This document shows positions 54,381 through 62,695 of a stretch of 64,000 bases of DNA, one piece after another. Origin of the DNA: DATFMP01 sp035266845 (GTDB lineage Bacteria > SAR324 > JACQKK01); contig DATFMP010000055.1 in NCBI GenBank assembly GCA_035266845.1, positions 28,669 to 92,668 of the forward strand, in the 5' to 3' direction. Both the position numbers and the translations under genes were made by a program. Each line of letters opens with the position of its first letter. Position 1 is the first letter of the stretch. The notes under the pieces were generated by a model, which saw only the letters and a list, made by a program, of their open reading frames with translations, was not told the origin of the DNA and searched no databases.

Positions 54381-54920
54381 CTACCGATGCCCCAGCGGCC
54401 AGCGACGCCGCGGCTGGAGCCAGTAACGGCGGCTGCCTGGGGCCGGTGACAGCTCCGGCGCGGGGGCCACGCTGCGCTCCATCTGGTACGCGTCGTCGCC
54501 GTTGGGATAGTAGGCGATCAGCAGCTTGGCCGTCTTGAAGTGGAACCGTTCGTAGAGCTTCTGGGCGCGCACGTTGGCGGTGTTGACCTGCAGCGTGAGC
54601 GTCTCCAGTTGCTGCAGCCGGGCCGTCTCGATCCAGTCGTGGATCAGCTCGCTGCCGTAGCCGCGGCTGCGGGTGCTGCGCTCGACGGCCAGGTTGTCCA
54701 GGTTGGTGCGGTCGCGCATGGTGTGCGCGATGTAGAAGCCCAGCAGGCCTTCATCGTCCGTGCGCAGGGCGCGCACGCGGTAGGCATCGTTCACCACCGC
54801 CGCGCGGAGCAGTTCGCGGCTCCAGGGCGTGTTGAACGCCTCCTGCTCGATGCGGTCGATGCCGTCGAGGTCCGTCAGCGTCGCCGCGGAGATCGCGAAG
54901 TCTGGGCGAGGATTGATCAT
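54381..54920 (-). CDS. RimI-like ribosomal-protein alanine N-acetyltransferase
   Basis: The 179-residue GNAT has the N-terminal EQEAFNTPWSRELLRAAV motif and the acetyl-CoA loop RSTRSRGYGSELIHDW, both typical of RimI, which acetylates the N-terminal Ala of S18 or, in paralogues, other proteins. 'ANVRAQKLYERFHF' completes motif B. A C-terminal basic tail (about 155-179) is longer than usual. It ends the pgk-lipoprotein-rimI run on the minus strand. Confidence 0.85.
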   Translation of the reverse strand: MINPRPDFAISAATLTDLDGIDRIEQEAFNTPWSRELLRAAVVNDAYRVRALRTDDEGLLGFYIAHTMRDRTNLDNLAVERSTRSRGYGSELIHDWIETARLQQLETLTLQVNTANVRAQKLYERFHFKTAKLLIAYYPNGDDAYQMERSVAPAPELSPAPGSRRYWLQPRRRWPLGHR

Positions 54921-55042
54921 GCCGGGCGTCCCGACTCGAGCTCTGCCCGCCACCCGCGCTTTGCTCGTCGGCATGGCGGGTGTGGCAGCCTGCGGCCCAA
55001 TGCCGGGCCGACCTTCAGGATACGCACCGTCGCGCGAACCCG

Positions 55043-55675
55043 TCAACCGGAAGTCGAGGGGGCACCGCCGGAGGTTTTGTCGCCGTTCAGGCGGGACTGG
55101 ATGCGCTGCTCCCAGACCGTGCCGCGGGCATAGGGCAGCATGCGCGCCAGCACCTCCTTGGCGCTGGGGGCGGAAAGGGCGTCGATTTCGAAGCGACCCG
55201 TGGTTCCGCCGGCATCTCTCACGGGGCGGTACTTGTACGCGCCCACGAAATACAGGCCCGGCTTGGAGATGGTCACGCGCACGGCGGGGCTGGTGCGGGG
55301 CAAAGTATAGGCGAGGTGCTTGCCGTCGGGGCGGTCGCCCCCGAACTCTCCCATCAGGAACACCCCGGGCGGGAACTTCTCCATGTAGAACACTCCATTG
55401 TCCACGCGCATCTGGTAGAAGGGCGTCTGCGTGACTGGGGAGACCTGCCGGAACTCGATCCAGCCCAGCGGCGTGGGGGCGTCGCTCATGTCCAGATAGC
55501 CGAACACGAGCGACTGCTGGTCGTTCGCGGGCGGATCGAGCCGGAGATCTGCCAGGTTGGGCGGTGGCTGGGGCTGCGCCAGCGAGCACGCGGTGAGCAA
55601 CCCCGCCAGCAGCAGGGCGGCCAGCAGCGAGCGGGCGACGGTGGCCCGGCGGGCAGCCGGGTGCGGCAGGGTCAT
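55043..55675 (-). CDS. Lipoprotein of unknown function, 210 aa
   Basis: The precursor has a typical lipobox LLTAC (Cys about 30) after an Arg-rich n-region and Leu-rich core (RSLLAALLLAGLLTAC). The mature part, about 180 residues, starts with a Pro/Gln-rich linker and looks beta-rich, with 'FRQVSPVTQTPFYQMRVDNG' as the most distinct stretch. No family is recognised. The start MTLPHPAARRATV lies 73 bases after pgk stops. Confidence 0.7.
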   Translation of the reverse strand: MTLPHPAARRATVARSLLAALLLAGLLTACSLAQPQPPPNLADLRLDPPANDQQSLVFGYLDMSDAPTPLGWIEFRQVSPVTQTPFYQMRVDNGVFYMEKFPPGVFLMGEFGGDRPDGKHLAYTLPRTSPAVRVTISKPGLYFVGAYKYRPVRDAGGTTGRFEIDALSAPSAKEVLARMLPYARGTVWEQRIQSRLNGDKTSGGAPSTSG

Positions 55676-55748
55676 AGTGATCGGGGCTCCGATGCGTGGG
55701 CGGTGGAAGAGCATCCTGGCGTGGAGATAGCAGCAGCCGCGGGGCGGT

Positions 55749-56930
55749 TCAAACGTTCGTGAGCACCTCGATGCCCGGCAGCTTGCGGCCCTCCAGGAAC
55801 TCCAGGGAGGCTCCACCGCCCGTGGAGATGTGGCTGATCCTGTCCGCTACGCCTGCTTGGTTCACCGCCGCGACGGAATCGCCTCCGCCCACGATGGTGA
55901 TGGCCGCGGTTTCCGCCATGGCGCGGGCCACGACAAAGGTGCCCTCCGCGAAGGCGGGCAGTTCGAACATGCCCATGGGGCCGTTCCACACCACCAGCTT
56001 GGCGCGCTTGATGGCCTGTGCGTAGGCCGTGGCGGTGGCCGGGCCGATGTCCAGCCCGATGCGGTCCGCGGGTATCTCGATACCGCACTCCTCCGCCTGG
56101 GTCTGGGGCGATATCTCCGCCCCGACGCGATGGTCGATGGGCAGCAGCAGCGCCTTGCCCTGCTTGGGCGCCTCGGCCAGCAGCGTGCGCGCCAGTTCCA
56201 GGTGCGGCTCGTCCAGCAGGCTCTTGCCGATGGAGCGGCCCTGGGCCTTGAGGAACGTATAGGCCATGGCCCCACCGATGAGCACGCTGTCCGCCCGCTT
56301 GAGCAGGGCCTGGATCACGCCGATCTTGTCGCCCACCTTGGCTCCGCCCAGCACGGCCACGAACGGCCGCTTGGGCTTGACCAGGGTCTGGCCCAGGTAC
56401 TCCAGCTCCTTGGCGATCAGGAAGCCCGCTGCGGCCTGCGGGAAGCGCCGCGCGACGCCCTCGGTGGAGGCGTGGGCGCGGTGTACCGTGCCGAAGGCGT
56501 CCGAGACATAACAGTCGGCCAAGGCGGCCAGCGCCTTGGCGAAGTCCGGGTCGTTCTTCTCCTCTTCCGGGTGGAAGCGCAGGTTCTCCAGCAGCAGTAC
56601 GCCGCCCGGCTGCAGCGCGGCGACGGCCTGCTGCGCGCCCTCGCCGATCACCTCCGGCGAGAAGGCCACCGGCGACCCCAACAGCTCGGACAGGCGCCTG
56701 GCAACCGGCTCCAGGGAGAGCTCGGGCTTGCGCTGTCCCTTGGGGCGGCCCAGGTGGCTCATCAGCACCACGCGCGCACCCCGCTCGATCAGGTGCCGGA
56801 TGGTGGGCAGGGCGGCCACGATGCGCGTGTCGTCGGTCACCCGCCCGCTGTCCAGCGGCACGTTGAAGTCCACGCGCACCAGCACGGTTTTTCCGGCGAC
56901 GTCCAGTTGCTCCACGCTGAGCTTGGCCAT
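55749..56930 (-). CDS. pgk: Phosphoglycerate kinase
   Basis: The 393-residue glycolytic enzyme transfers phosphate between 1,3-bisphosphoglycerate and ADP. Signatures VLVRVDFNVPLDSG (16-29), MSHLGRPKG (57-65) and the nucleotide motif GGGDSVAAVNQAG are present. The start MAKLSVEQLDVAG has an AGGAG site. It diverges from the GntR gene and starts the pgk-lipoprotein-rimI run. No gap or tpi gene is adjacent. Confidence 0.95.
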   Translation of the reverse strand: MAKLSVEQLDVAGKTVLVRVDFNVPLDSGRVTDDTRIVAALPTIRHLIERGARVVLMSHLGRPKGQRKPELSLEPVARRLSELLGSPVAFSPEVIGEGAQQAVAALQPGGVLLLENLRFHPEEEKNDPDFAKALAALADCYVSDAFGTVHRAHASTEGVARRFPQAAAGFLIAKELEYLGQTLVKPKRPFVAVLGGAKVGDKIGVIQALLKRADSVLIGGAMAYTFLKAQGRSIGKSLLDEPHLELARTLLAEAPKQGKALLLPIDHRVGAEISPQTQAEECGIEIPADRIGLDIGPATATAYAQAIKRAKLVVWNGPMGMFELPAFAEGTFVVARAMAETAAITIVGGGDSVAAVNQAGVADRISHISTGGGASLEFLEGRKLPGIEVLTNV

Positions 56931-57185
56931 GTTGCGAATCGCTCCTTTCGACGGGCGGTGTGCGGATGATCGGCCGGCCACGCGCCACCGGGCTTGGCGA
57001 TGCTGAGGCCGCAGGGCCGATCGGCCAGCCGGGGGCGGCCCCGCTCCCCGCGAGCGGTGGCGCGGCTTTTCAACGTCCGGGCGATGGCCTATCCTCGGAG
57101 GCAACGCGTCGGTGATCACGAAAAGTGTAACGCATCCCGCCGGAGCCCGGAAGGCCGGCCCGCCGCGGGGGGAGCCCGGACGACA

Positions 57186-58220
57186 ATGGCAGACAAGGTG
57201 GTACCCATGCAGCGATCCAACGGCCCCCAGCCGGCGGCCGGGGAGACGGCCGCCCAGCGCCGCGGCGGTGGGCGCACGCGCTTCATGATCAACAAGCAGT
57301 CGGCTGTGCCGCTGCACGTGCAGCTCAAGGAGCAGATCCGCTACGCGATCATGAGCGGCGACTACCAGCCCGGTAGCCCGCTGCCCTCCATTCGCGAGCT
57401 GACGGCGCAGCTTGGCATCCACCGCAACACGGTACACCGCGTGTACCTGGAGCTGCAGGCCGGGGGGCTGCTCTCGTCCAAGGCCGGCAAGGGCGTGTTC
57501 GTCAGCGAGACGCTGACGGAGACCGTGAGCACCAAGGACCTGAACGCGGCCGATGCGCTGATCGAACGCTGCTTCGAGGAAGGCAACGCGCTGGGCATCA
57601 GCCCCATCACGCTCTCGCGGCTGATCGGCCAGCGCGCGCCCGCCTACGATGCGCGCCACCCCAGCGTGGCCTTCGTGGAGTGCACGGCCCACCAATCCCA
57701 GGAGTGCGCGCGGGAACTGGGCGAGGCCTTTGGCATCCGCGTGCACCATCTGCTGCTGGACGACCTGCGGAAGACATCCTACGAGTTGCCCCCGCACCTG
57801 CAGCACGTGGTGACGAGCATCTTCCACTTCGACGAGGTGCGCGAGCTGGTGGCGCCGGCCAAGCGCCGCGTGCACCCGGTCACGTACGATCTGCACCCGG
57901 CCACACGCAAGCTGCTGCGGGAGCTGCGGCCGGACTGCCGCCTGGGCTTCATCTGCCACGACGCCAACACGGAGGAGGTGATCGGACGCGAGGTGGAGGC
58001 CCACGCGCCGCCGGGGGTGCTGTTGGGCTGCGCGAACCTGGAGGGCCCAAAGCACGCCCTGGAGCTGATCGGCCAAGTGGACACGGTGATCCTCACCGAG
58101 CCCGCCTCCGCCTTCTGCATCGAGCACTGCACGCCCGAGCACGAGCTGCTGGAGCTGCACTTCGCGCTGAACCGCCCCTCGGTGGACAAGGTCACGCGCA
58201 CCGTGCTCTTCCAGCCTTAG
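57186..58220 (+). CDS. GntR-type regulator with an unusual effector domain
   Basis: The 344-residue protein has a winged helix-turn-helix of the GntR type at residues 42-105 (LKEQIRYAIMSGDYQPGSPL, RELTAQLGIHRNTVHRVY). The C-terminal domain (about 120-344) is neither FadR-, HutC- nor MocR-like that I can recognise; it includes VAFVECTAHQSQECARELGE. It diverges from pgk and precedes the sulfur cluster by 163 bases, so regulation of either is possible. Upstream frame extensions lack a ribosome site. Confidence 0.8.
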   Translation: MADKVVPMQRSNGPQPAAGETAAQRRGGGRTRFMINKQSAVPLHVQLKEQIRYAIMSGDYQPGSPLPSIRELTAQLGIHRNTVHRVYLELQAGGLLSSKAGKGVFVSETLTETVSTKDLNAADALIERCFEEGNALGISPITLSRLIGQRAPAYDARHPSVAFVECTAHQSQECARELGEAFGIRVHHLLLDDLRKTSYELPPHLQHVVTSIFHFDEVRELVAPAKRRVHPVTYDLHPATRKLLRELRPDCRLGFICHDANTEEVIGREVEAHAPPGVLLGCANLEGPKHALELIGQVDTVILTEPASAFCIEHCTPEHELLELHFALNRPSVDKVTRTVLFQP

Positions 58221-58383
58221 GCGCCTGGAGACGTCGGCTCCGCGACACCGGCACCTGCTTGAAATTCGGCCTTAATCCGACCAAGATGCGATTCTGTACC
58301 GTACGCTTGTGACAGTCCGGTTGTATCCGTGCGGGGCACGCGCTGGTGCCCCCGCCGCTTCGACTTTCGTGAGGGAGGGAACC

Positions 58384-59010
58384 ATGGCGATTGCACAACA
58401 GGCCCAACAGGCCGTCTCGGCGGCGCAGATGCGCCAAGCCGCGGTGGCGGAGACCATCGCGCAGATTAAGCGCGTGGAGCAGGAACGCGGCGTGAACCGC
58501 GAGGCGCTGGCCGAGGTCCGCGAGATCCTGAAAGGGCTGGCGGCACGCACCGACCTGTTCCCCAAGGACGACTTCCCGGTGGTGCTGGACGAGCGGGGGC
58601 AGAACCCGATCTATCTGCTCTCTGAAGAAGCCGACAAGCGCTTCGCGCTCTACATGTCCACCTCCAAGGGGGTGAAGAAGGTGCCGCCGCACAATCACAC
58701 CACGTGGGCGGTGATCGTGGGCGTCTCAGGCGAGGAGGAGAACTACTTCTATGAGCGCACCGACGATGGCTCCGTGCAGGGCCAGGGCAGCCTGCGGCAG
58801 ACCGGACACGAGACCGTGCAGCCGGGCACCGGCGTGTGCATGATGCCGGAGGACATCCACCACATCGAAACCCACGGCGAAGACGTGACGCTGCACCTGC
58901 ACATGTACGGCTTGGCCCTGGATCAGCTTCATGAGCGCGTGCGCTACAACGTGGAGCAGGGCACCTACAAGGTGTTCGGCGCCAGCCAGAACATCCAGGA
59001 TGCCCGATGA
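58384..59010 (+). CDS. Cupin thiol dioxygenase (cysteine dioxygenase-type)
   Basis: The 208-residue protein fits the cysteine dioxygenase/thiol dioxygenase superfamily. The cupin motif PPHNHTTWAVIVG (101-113) provides two iron-ligand His (103, 105) and PEDIHHIETHG (155-165) the third. These enzymes oxidise cysteine or 3-mercaptopropionate to a sulfinate. Its stop overlaps the rhodanese ATG, suggesting a coupled sulfur pathway. A ribosome site GAGGGA precedes ATG 58384. Confidence 0.85.
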   Translation: MAIAQQAQQAVSAAQMRQAAVAETIAQIKRVEQERGVNREALAEVREILKGLAARTDLFPKDDFPVVLDERGQNPIYLLSEEADKRFALYMSTSKGVKKVPPHNHTTWAVIVGVSGEEENYFYERTDDGSVQGQGSLRQTGHETVQPGTGVCMMPEDIHHIETHGEDVTLHLHMYGLALDQLHERVRYNVEQGTYKVFGASQNIQDAR

Positions 59011-60599
59011 CCCGCAGCGTGACCGCCCCTGAACTGAAGCGCATGCTGCGGGACGACAAGGAGCTGGCCCTGCTCGACGTGCGCGAGGAGGGCCGCTTCG
59101 CGGCCGGCCACCTGCTGCTGGCCGTGCCAATGCCCCTGAGCCAGCTCGAGCTGCGCGTTCGCGACCTGGTGCCGCGTTGGGCCACCCGCATCGTGCTGCT
59201 GGACGATGCGGACGGTCTGTCGGCACGCGCGGCGGAGGGGCTGGAGGGCTTCGGCTATACGGACGTGGCCCTGCTAGAGGGCGGCCTGCCTGCCTGGAAG
59301 GTCGCCGGCTACCAGCTCTTTAGCGGCATGAACGTGCCCAGCAAGGCCTTCGGAGAGTTCGTGGAGCACACCTACGGCACGCCCTCGGTCACGCCGGAAG
59401 AGCTGAAGGCGCTGCTGGAGTCCAAGCGGGATCTGGTGATCCTCGACAGCCGCCCCATGGAAGAATACTCGGTGATGAACATCCCCGGGGGCGTGGACGT
59501 GCCGGGCGCGGAATTGGTGTACCGGGTGCACGACATCGCGCCCGACCCGGAGACGCTGGTGGTCGTGAACTGCGCCGGACGCACGCGCAGCATCATCGGC
59601 GCGCAGTCCCTCATCAATGCCGGCATCCGCAACAAGGTGGTGGCCCTGCGCAACGGCACCATGGGCTGGCACCTGGCCGGTTTGGAGTTGGAGCGCGGCA
59701 AGCGCCGCGCAGCGCCACTGCCCACGTCCAAAGGCGTCGAGACGGCCAAGGCAGCAGCGGAGCGTGTGGGCAGGCGCTTCGGCGTGCGCTCGGTGAATCA
59801 GGAGACGCTGCGCACGTGGCAAGCCGAGGCGGAACACCGCACGCTCTACCTGCTGGACGTGCGTGGGCCGGATGAGTATGAGGCCGGCCACATGCCCGGC
59901 TCCCGCAACGCGCCCGGCGGTCAGCTCGTGCAGGCCACCGATACCTACATTGGCACCCGCAATGCGCGGGTGGTGCTGGTTGACGATACGGGCGTCCGCG
60001 CGACCATGACGGCATCGTGGCTGATCCAGATGGGCTGGGCGGAGGTGTACGTGCTGGACGGCGGCCTGCTGCCCTTCGGACTGGAGCAGGGCCCGCACCG
60101 GCCGGAGGTGCCCGGCCTGGACGGCGCCGATCATGAGATTGGCGTGGACGAGCTGGCCAGCCGCCTGGGAAGCCCCACGCCGCCCGTCGTGATCGACTTG
60201 GCACGCAGCCCGGCCTACAAGCGTGGGCACATCCCCGGCGCCTGGTTCGCCATCCGCTCCGAACTGCCCGCCGCGCTGGAACGTGCGGGGTCGCCGGCTG
60301 CCGTCGTGCTCACCTCCGCCGATGGACTGCTGGCCCGTCTGGCCGTGCCGGAGGCACGGACTGCGGGCGTGGCGGACGTGGCCGTGCTGCAGGGGGGCAC
60401 GGGGGCTTGGCGTGCTGCCGGACGGCCGCTTGTCGAAGGCGCGGAGCACATGGCCAGCGAAACGCTGGATGTCTTCCCCAAGCCCTACGAGCGCGACGGG
60501 GGCATCGAAGCCGCCATGAAGGAGTACCTGACCTGGGAGGTGGACCTGGTCAACCAGCTTCAGGCGGACGGCGACGTACACTTCAAGCCCTACGAGTAA
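59007..60599 (+). CDS. Four-domain rhodanese
   Basis: The 530-residue protein contains four rhodanese domains (about 1-105, 120-235, 250-365 and 380-480). Only the second has a catalytic Cys loop (VVVNCAGRTRS, Cys189); domains 1 and 3 have Asp there (LLDDADG, LVDDTGV) and domain 4 has no Cys (LTSADGL). Inactive rhodanese domains often serve as scaffolds. The tail includes KPYERDGGIEAAMKEYLTW. It is coupled to the thiol dioxygenase by an ATGA overlap, implying transfer of sulfane sulfur in the same pathway. Confidence 0.88.
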   Translation: MTRSVTAPELKRMLRDDKELALLDVREEGRFAAGHLLLAVPMPLSQLELRVRDLVPRWATRIVLLDDADGLSARAAEGLEGFGYTDVALLEGGLPAWKVAGYQLFSGMNVPSKAFGEFVEHTYGTPSVTPEELKALLESKRDLVILDSRPMEEYSVMNIPGGVDVPGAELVYRVHDIAPDPETLVVVNCAGRTRSIIGAQSLINAGIRNKVVALRNGTMGWHLAGLELERGKRRAAPLPTSKGVETAKAAAERVGRRFGVRSVNQETLRTWQAEAEHRTLYLLDVRGPDEYEAGHMPGSRNAPGGQLVQATDTYIGTRNARVVLVDDTGVRATMTASWLIQMGWAEVYVLDGGLLPFGLEQGPHRPEVPGLDGADHEIGVDELASRLGSPTPPVVIDLARSPAYKRGHIPGAWFAIRSELPAALERAGSPAAVVLTSADGLLARLAVPEARTAGVADVAVLQGGTGAWRAAGRPLVEGAEHMASETLDVFPKPYERDGGIEAAMKEYLTWEVDLVNQLQADGDVHFKPYE

Positions 60600-60606
60600 C
60601 CCGCGC

Positions 60607-60626
60607 GGTGCCCCGCCTGGGGCGCC
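60607..60626 (+). terminator. Hairpin after the rhodanese gene
   Basis: GGTGCCCC (60607-60614) pairs with GGGGCGCC (60619-60626), one G-T wobble, immediately after the stop. It may end the dioxygenase-rhodanese transcript; no T-run. Confidence 0.5.
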
Positions 60627-60628
60627 AA

Positions 60629-60643
60629 TGTGACGGCGTCACA
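60629..60643. promoter_or_regulatory. Perfect palindrome upstream of the YeeE/YedE genes
   Basis: TGTGAC (60629-60634) and GTCACA (60638-60643) flank GGC. The spacing is one base shorter than a CRP site, so the binding protein is unknown. It is 126 bases before the YeeE-like start. Confidence 0.5.
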
Positions 60644-60768
60644 GTCTCTCCGCAACCAGATCGGTTAGTTTGGGGGATATGTGCTGGCGTACCCGGAGCG
60701 GTGCGCTGCCGTCATGGTCAATTGAGCGGCGCGGCCGCTCCGCACACCGCAATCCCGTGGGGGGAGGC

Positions 60769-61197
60769 ATGGAGCTTTCGACGATCCTGATATCGCTGCT
60801 GGGCGGCGTGTTGCTGGGCCTGTCCAGCGCGGCCCTGCTGCTCTTCAACGGCAAGATCGCCGGCATCAGCGGCATCGTGGGCGGCCTCCTGCGGCCCGTG
60901 CCGGAGGAGTGGGGCTGGCGCGCCTGGTATGTGGGCGGTCTGCTCGCCGGCGGCGTGTTGGTCTATGCGCTGCACCCCAGCGCTTTCGCCATCCAGGTGC
61001 ATCGCTCCCTGCCGCTGCTGATCGCGGCGGGGCTGCTGGTGGGCTTCGGCGCGCGGCTGGGCAGCGGCTGCACCAGCGGCCACGGCATCTGCGGCCTGTC
61101 GCGCTTTTCCGCGCGCTCCTGGGTGGCCACGGCGGTGTTCACCGCCACGGGCGCACTGGCCGTGTTCGTGCTGAACCACCTGGGGGGAGGGCTCTAG
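60769..61197 (+). CDS. YeeE/YedE-family membrane protein
   Basis: The 142-residue protein has about four hydrophobic segments (near 4-24, 50-70, 80-95 and 115-138) and the family Gly/Cys motif GARLGSGCTSGHGICGLSRF (about 94-113). YeeE/YedE proteins transport thiosulfate or related sulfur compounds; conserved Cys residues are essential. GGGAGG lies just before ATG 60769. It is paired with the next gene, a second YeeE/YedE module, three bases away. Confidence 0.85.
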   Translation: MELSTILISLLGGVLLGLSSAALLLFNGKIAGISGIVGGLLRPVPEEWGWRAWYVGGLLAGGVLVYALHPSAFAIQVHRSLPLLIAAGLLVGFGARLGSGCTSGHGICGLSRFSARSWVATAVFTATGALAVFVLNHLGGGL

Positions 61198-61200
61198 CTC

Positions 61201-61695
61201 ATGCGCAACGCATTCGCATTCGCCTGCGGACTGGTCTTCGCGATTGGCCTGGGCGTGGGCGGCATGACGCAGCCCGCCAAGATTGTCGGCTTTCTGGACG
61301 TGAGCGGCCATTGGGACCCGACGCTGGTGTTCGTGCTGGCCGGTGCCGTCGGCTCGTACATGCTCGCGTACCGCTGGATCCGCCGCAAGCGCCATCCCGT
61401 CTTCGCGATGCGCTTCCAGATTCCCCGCACGAGCGTGATCGACACGCGGCTGGTGCTCGGCTCGGCGATCTTCGGGGTGGGCTGGGGCATCGGGGGCTTC
61501 TGCCCCGGGCCGGCCATCACGTCGTTTGCCTCCGGGCAGATGGCACCCGTGGTCGTTGCGCTGTCCATGCTGGCGGGAGTGGCCCTGTTCGATCTCACGC
61601 CACTGGGGGCGCTGCCGCTGGGCGCCAGGTGGCAGCCGGGCAAGGCACGGGAATCGGCCCCCGGTGCGGCCGCCTCGGCGCCGACGGACGCCTAA
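61201..61695 (+). CDS. YeeE/YedE-family (DUF6691-type) membrane protein
   Basis: The 164-residue protein is the second half of a YeeE/YedE pair, with segments AFACGLVFAIGLGVGGMTQP, a central helix and the motif GWGIGGFCPGPAITSFASGQ (98-117) containing the conserved Cys. A polar tail (about 140-164) ends the chain. Together with the previous gene it likely forms a sulfur-compound transporter feeding the dioxygenase and rhodanese steps. A GTG-start MBL gene follows by 36 bases. Confidence 0.85.
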   Translation: MRNAFAFACGLVFAIGLGVGGMTQPAKIVGFLDVSGHWDPTLVFVLAGAVGSYMLAYRWIRRKRHPVFAMRFQIPRTSVIDTRLVLGSAIFGVGWGIGGFCPGPAITSFASGQMAPVVVALSMLAGVALFDLTPLGALPLGARWQPGKARESAPGAAASAPTDA

Positions 61696-61731
61696 CGCGC
61701 GGCATGGCCGCTGACTTCCTGGAGGAACACC

Positions 61732-62661
61732 GTGGACATCAAGGCCTTCTACGATCAGGCGACCAACACGCTCACCTACGTGGTGTTCGATCCGGCATCG
61801 CGTGACGCGGTCGTGATCGACCCCGTGCTTAACTACGATGCCGCCGCCTCTACCACGGACACCAAGTCCGTGGACGAAGTGGTGCGCTTCGTGGAGCAGA
61901 ACGGGCTGCACGTGCACTACATCATGGAGACGCACGCCCACGCCGACCACCTCTCCGGCTCCCAGGCGCTCAAGAAGGCGTTTCCACAGGCGAGGCTGGC
62001 CATTGGAGCGAACATCACCAAGGTGCAGGAAGTGTTCAAGACTGCCTTCGACCTGCCGGACGAGTTCCAGCCAGACGGGCACCAGTTCGACCGGCTGCTG
62101 CAGGATGGCGAGACGCTGCAGGCGGGCACCGTCGCCGTGCAGGTGATGTTCACGCCTGGACACACGCCCGCCTGCGCCACGTACCGCATCGCGGACGCGC
62201 TGTTCACTGGCGACGCCCTGTTCATGCCGGACTTCGGCACTGGCCGCTGCGACTTCCCCGCAGGCAGCGCGCGCGATCTGTACCGCTCCATCAAGGACAA
62301 GCTGTACGGCCTGCCCGATGCCACGCGCGTGTTTGTGGGTCACGACTACCAGCCGGGCGGCCGCGAGTTGCGCTACGAGACGACCATTGGTGAGTCCAAG
62401 CGCAGCAACGTGCAGCTACCCGCCGACCGCAGCGAGGAAGAGTTCGTCAAATTCCGCACGGAGCGCGACAAGACCCTCAGCGCGCCCAAGCTGCTGTTCC
62501 AGAGCGTGCAGGTGAACATCGACGCGGGGCGGCTGCCGCAGGCTAGCGACGGCAACCAGGTGCGCTACCTGAAGGTGCCCATCAACCTGTTCCGGCCCCA
62601 GACGGACGAGGCGGGCCTGCCGGTGGGCGATGTCACCGCCGAGGCCGTGAAGCCCTCCTAG
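61732..62661 (+). CDS. MBL-fold persulfide dioxygenase-like protein
   Basis: The 309-residue protein starts with GTG, with GGAGG five bases upstream. It has the metallo-beta-lactamase zinc/iron motif HAHADH (68-73), a second His in FTPGHTPAC, and GDALFMPDFGTGRCDFPAG, the pattern of ETHE1/SDO-type persulfide dioxygenases. These oxidise glutathione persulfide to sulfite. Its place after YeeE/YedE and the rhodanese supports sulfane-sulfur oxidation. It also resembles Blh-type MBL proteins of BigR-regulated operons. Confidence 0.85.
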   Translation: MDIKAFYDQATNTLTYVVFDPASRDAVVIDPVLNYDAAASTTDTKSVDEVVRFVEQNGLHVHYIMETHAHADHLSGSQALKKAFPQARLAIGANITKVQEVFKTAFDLPDEFQPDGHQFDRLLQDGETLQAGTVAVQVMFTPGHTPACATYRIADALFTGDALFMPDFGTGRCDFPAGSARDLYRSIKDKLYGLPDATRVFVGHDYQPGGRELRYETTIGESKRSNVQLPADRSEEEFVKFRTERDKTLSAPKLLFQSVQVNIDAGRLPQASDGNQVRYLKVPINLFRPQTDEAGLPVGDVTAEAVKPS

Positions 62662-62695
62662 GCCTGCCTCGCCTGCTGCTGCTCACGCCGCAACG

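Noticed and set aside
54381..55589. A 402-residue frame covering the RimI-like gene and upstream sequence
   Set aside because: Only the last 179 residues are RimI-like; the rest is a shadow of the lipoprotein gene.
58259..58290. TTGAAA with a weak TCGG/CCGA dyad as the sulfur-cluster promoter
   Set aside because: Spacing and -10 match are weak; kept out of the feature list.
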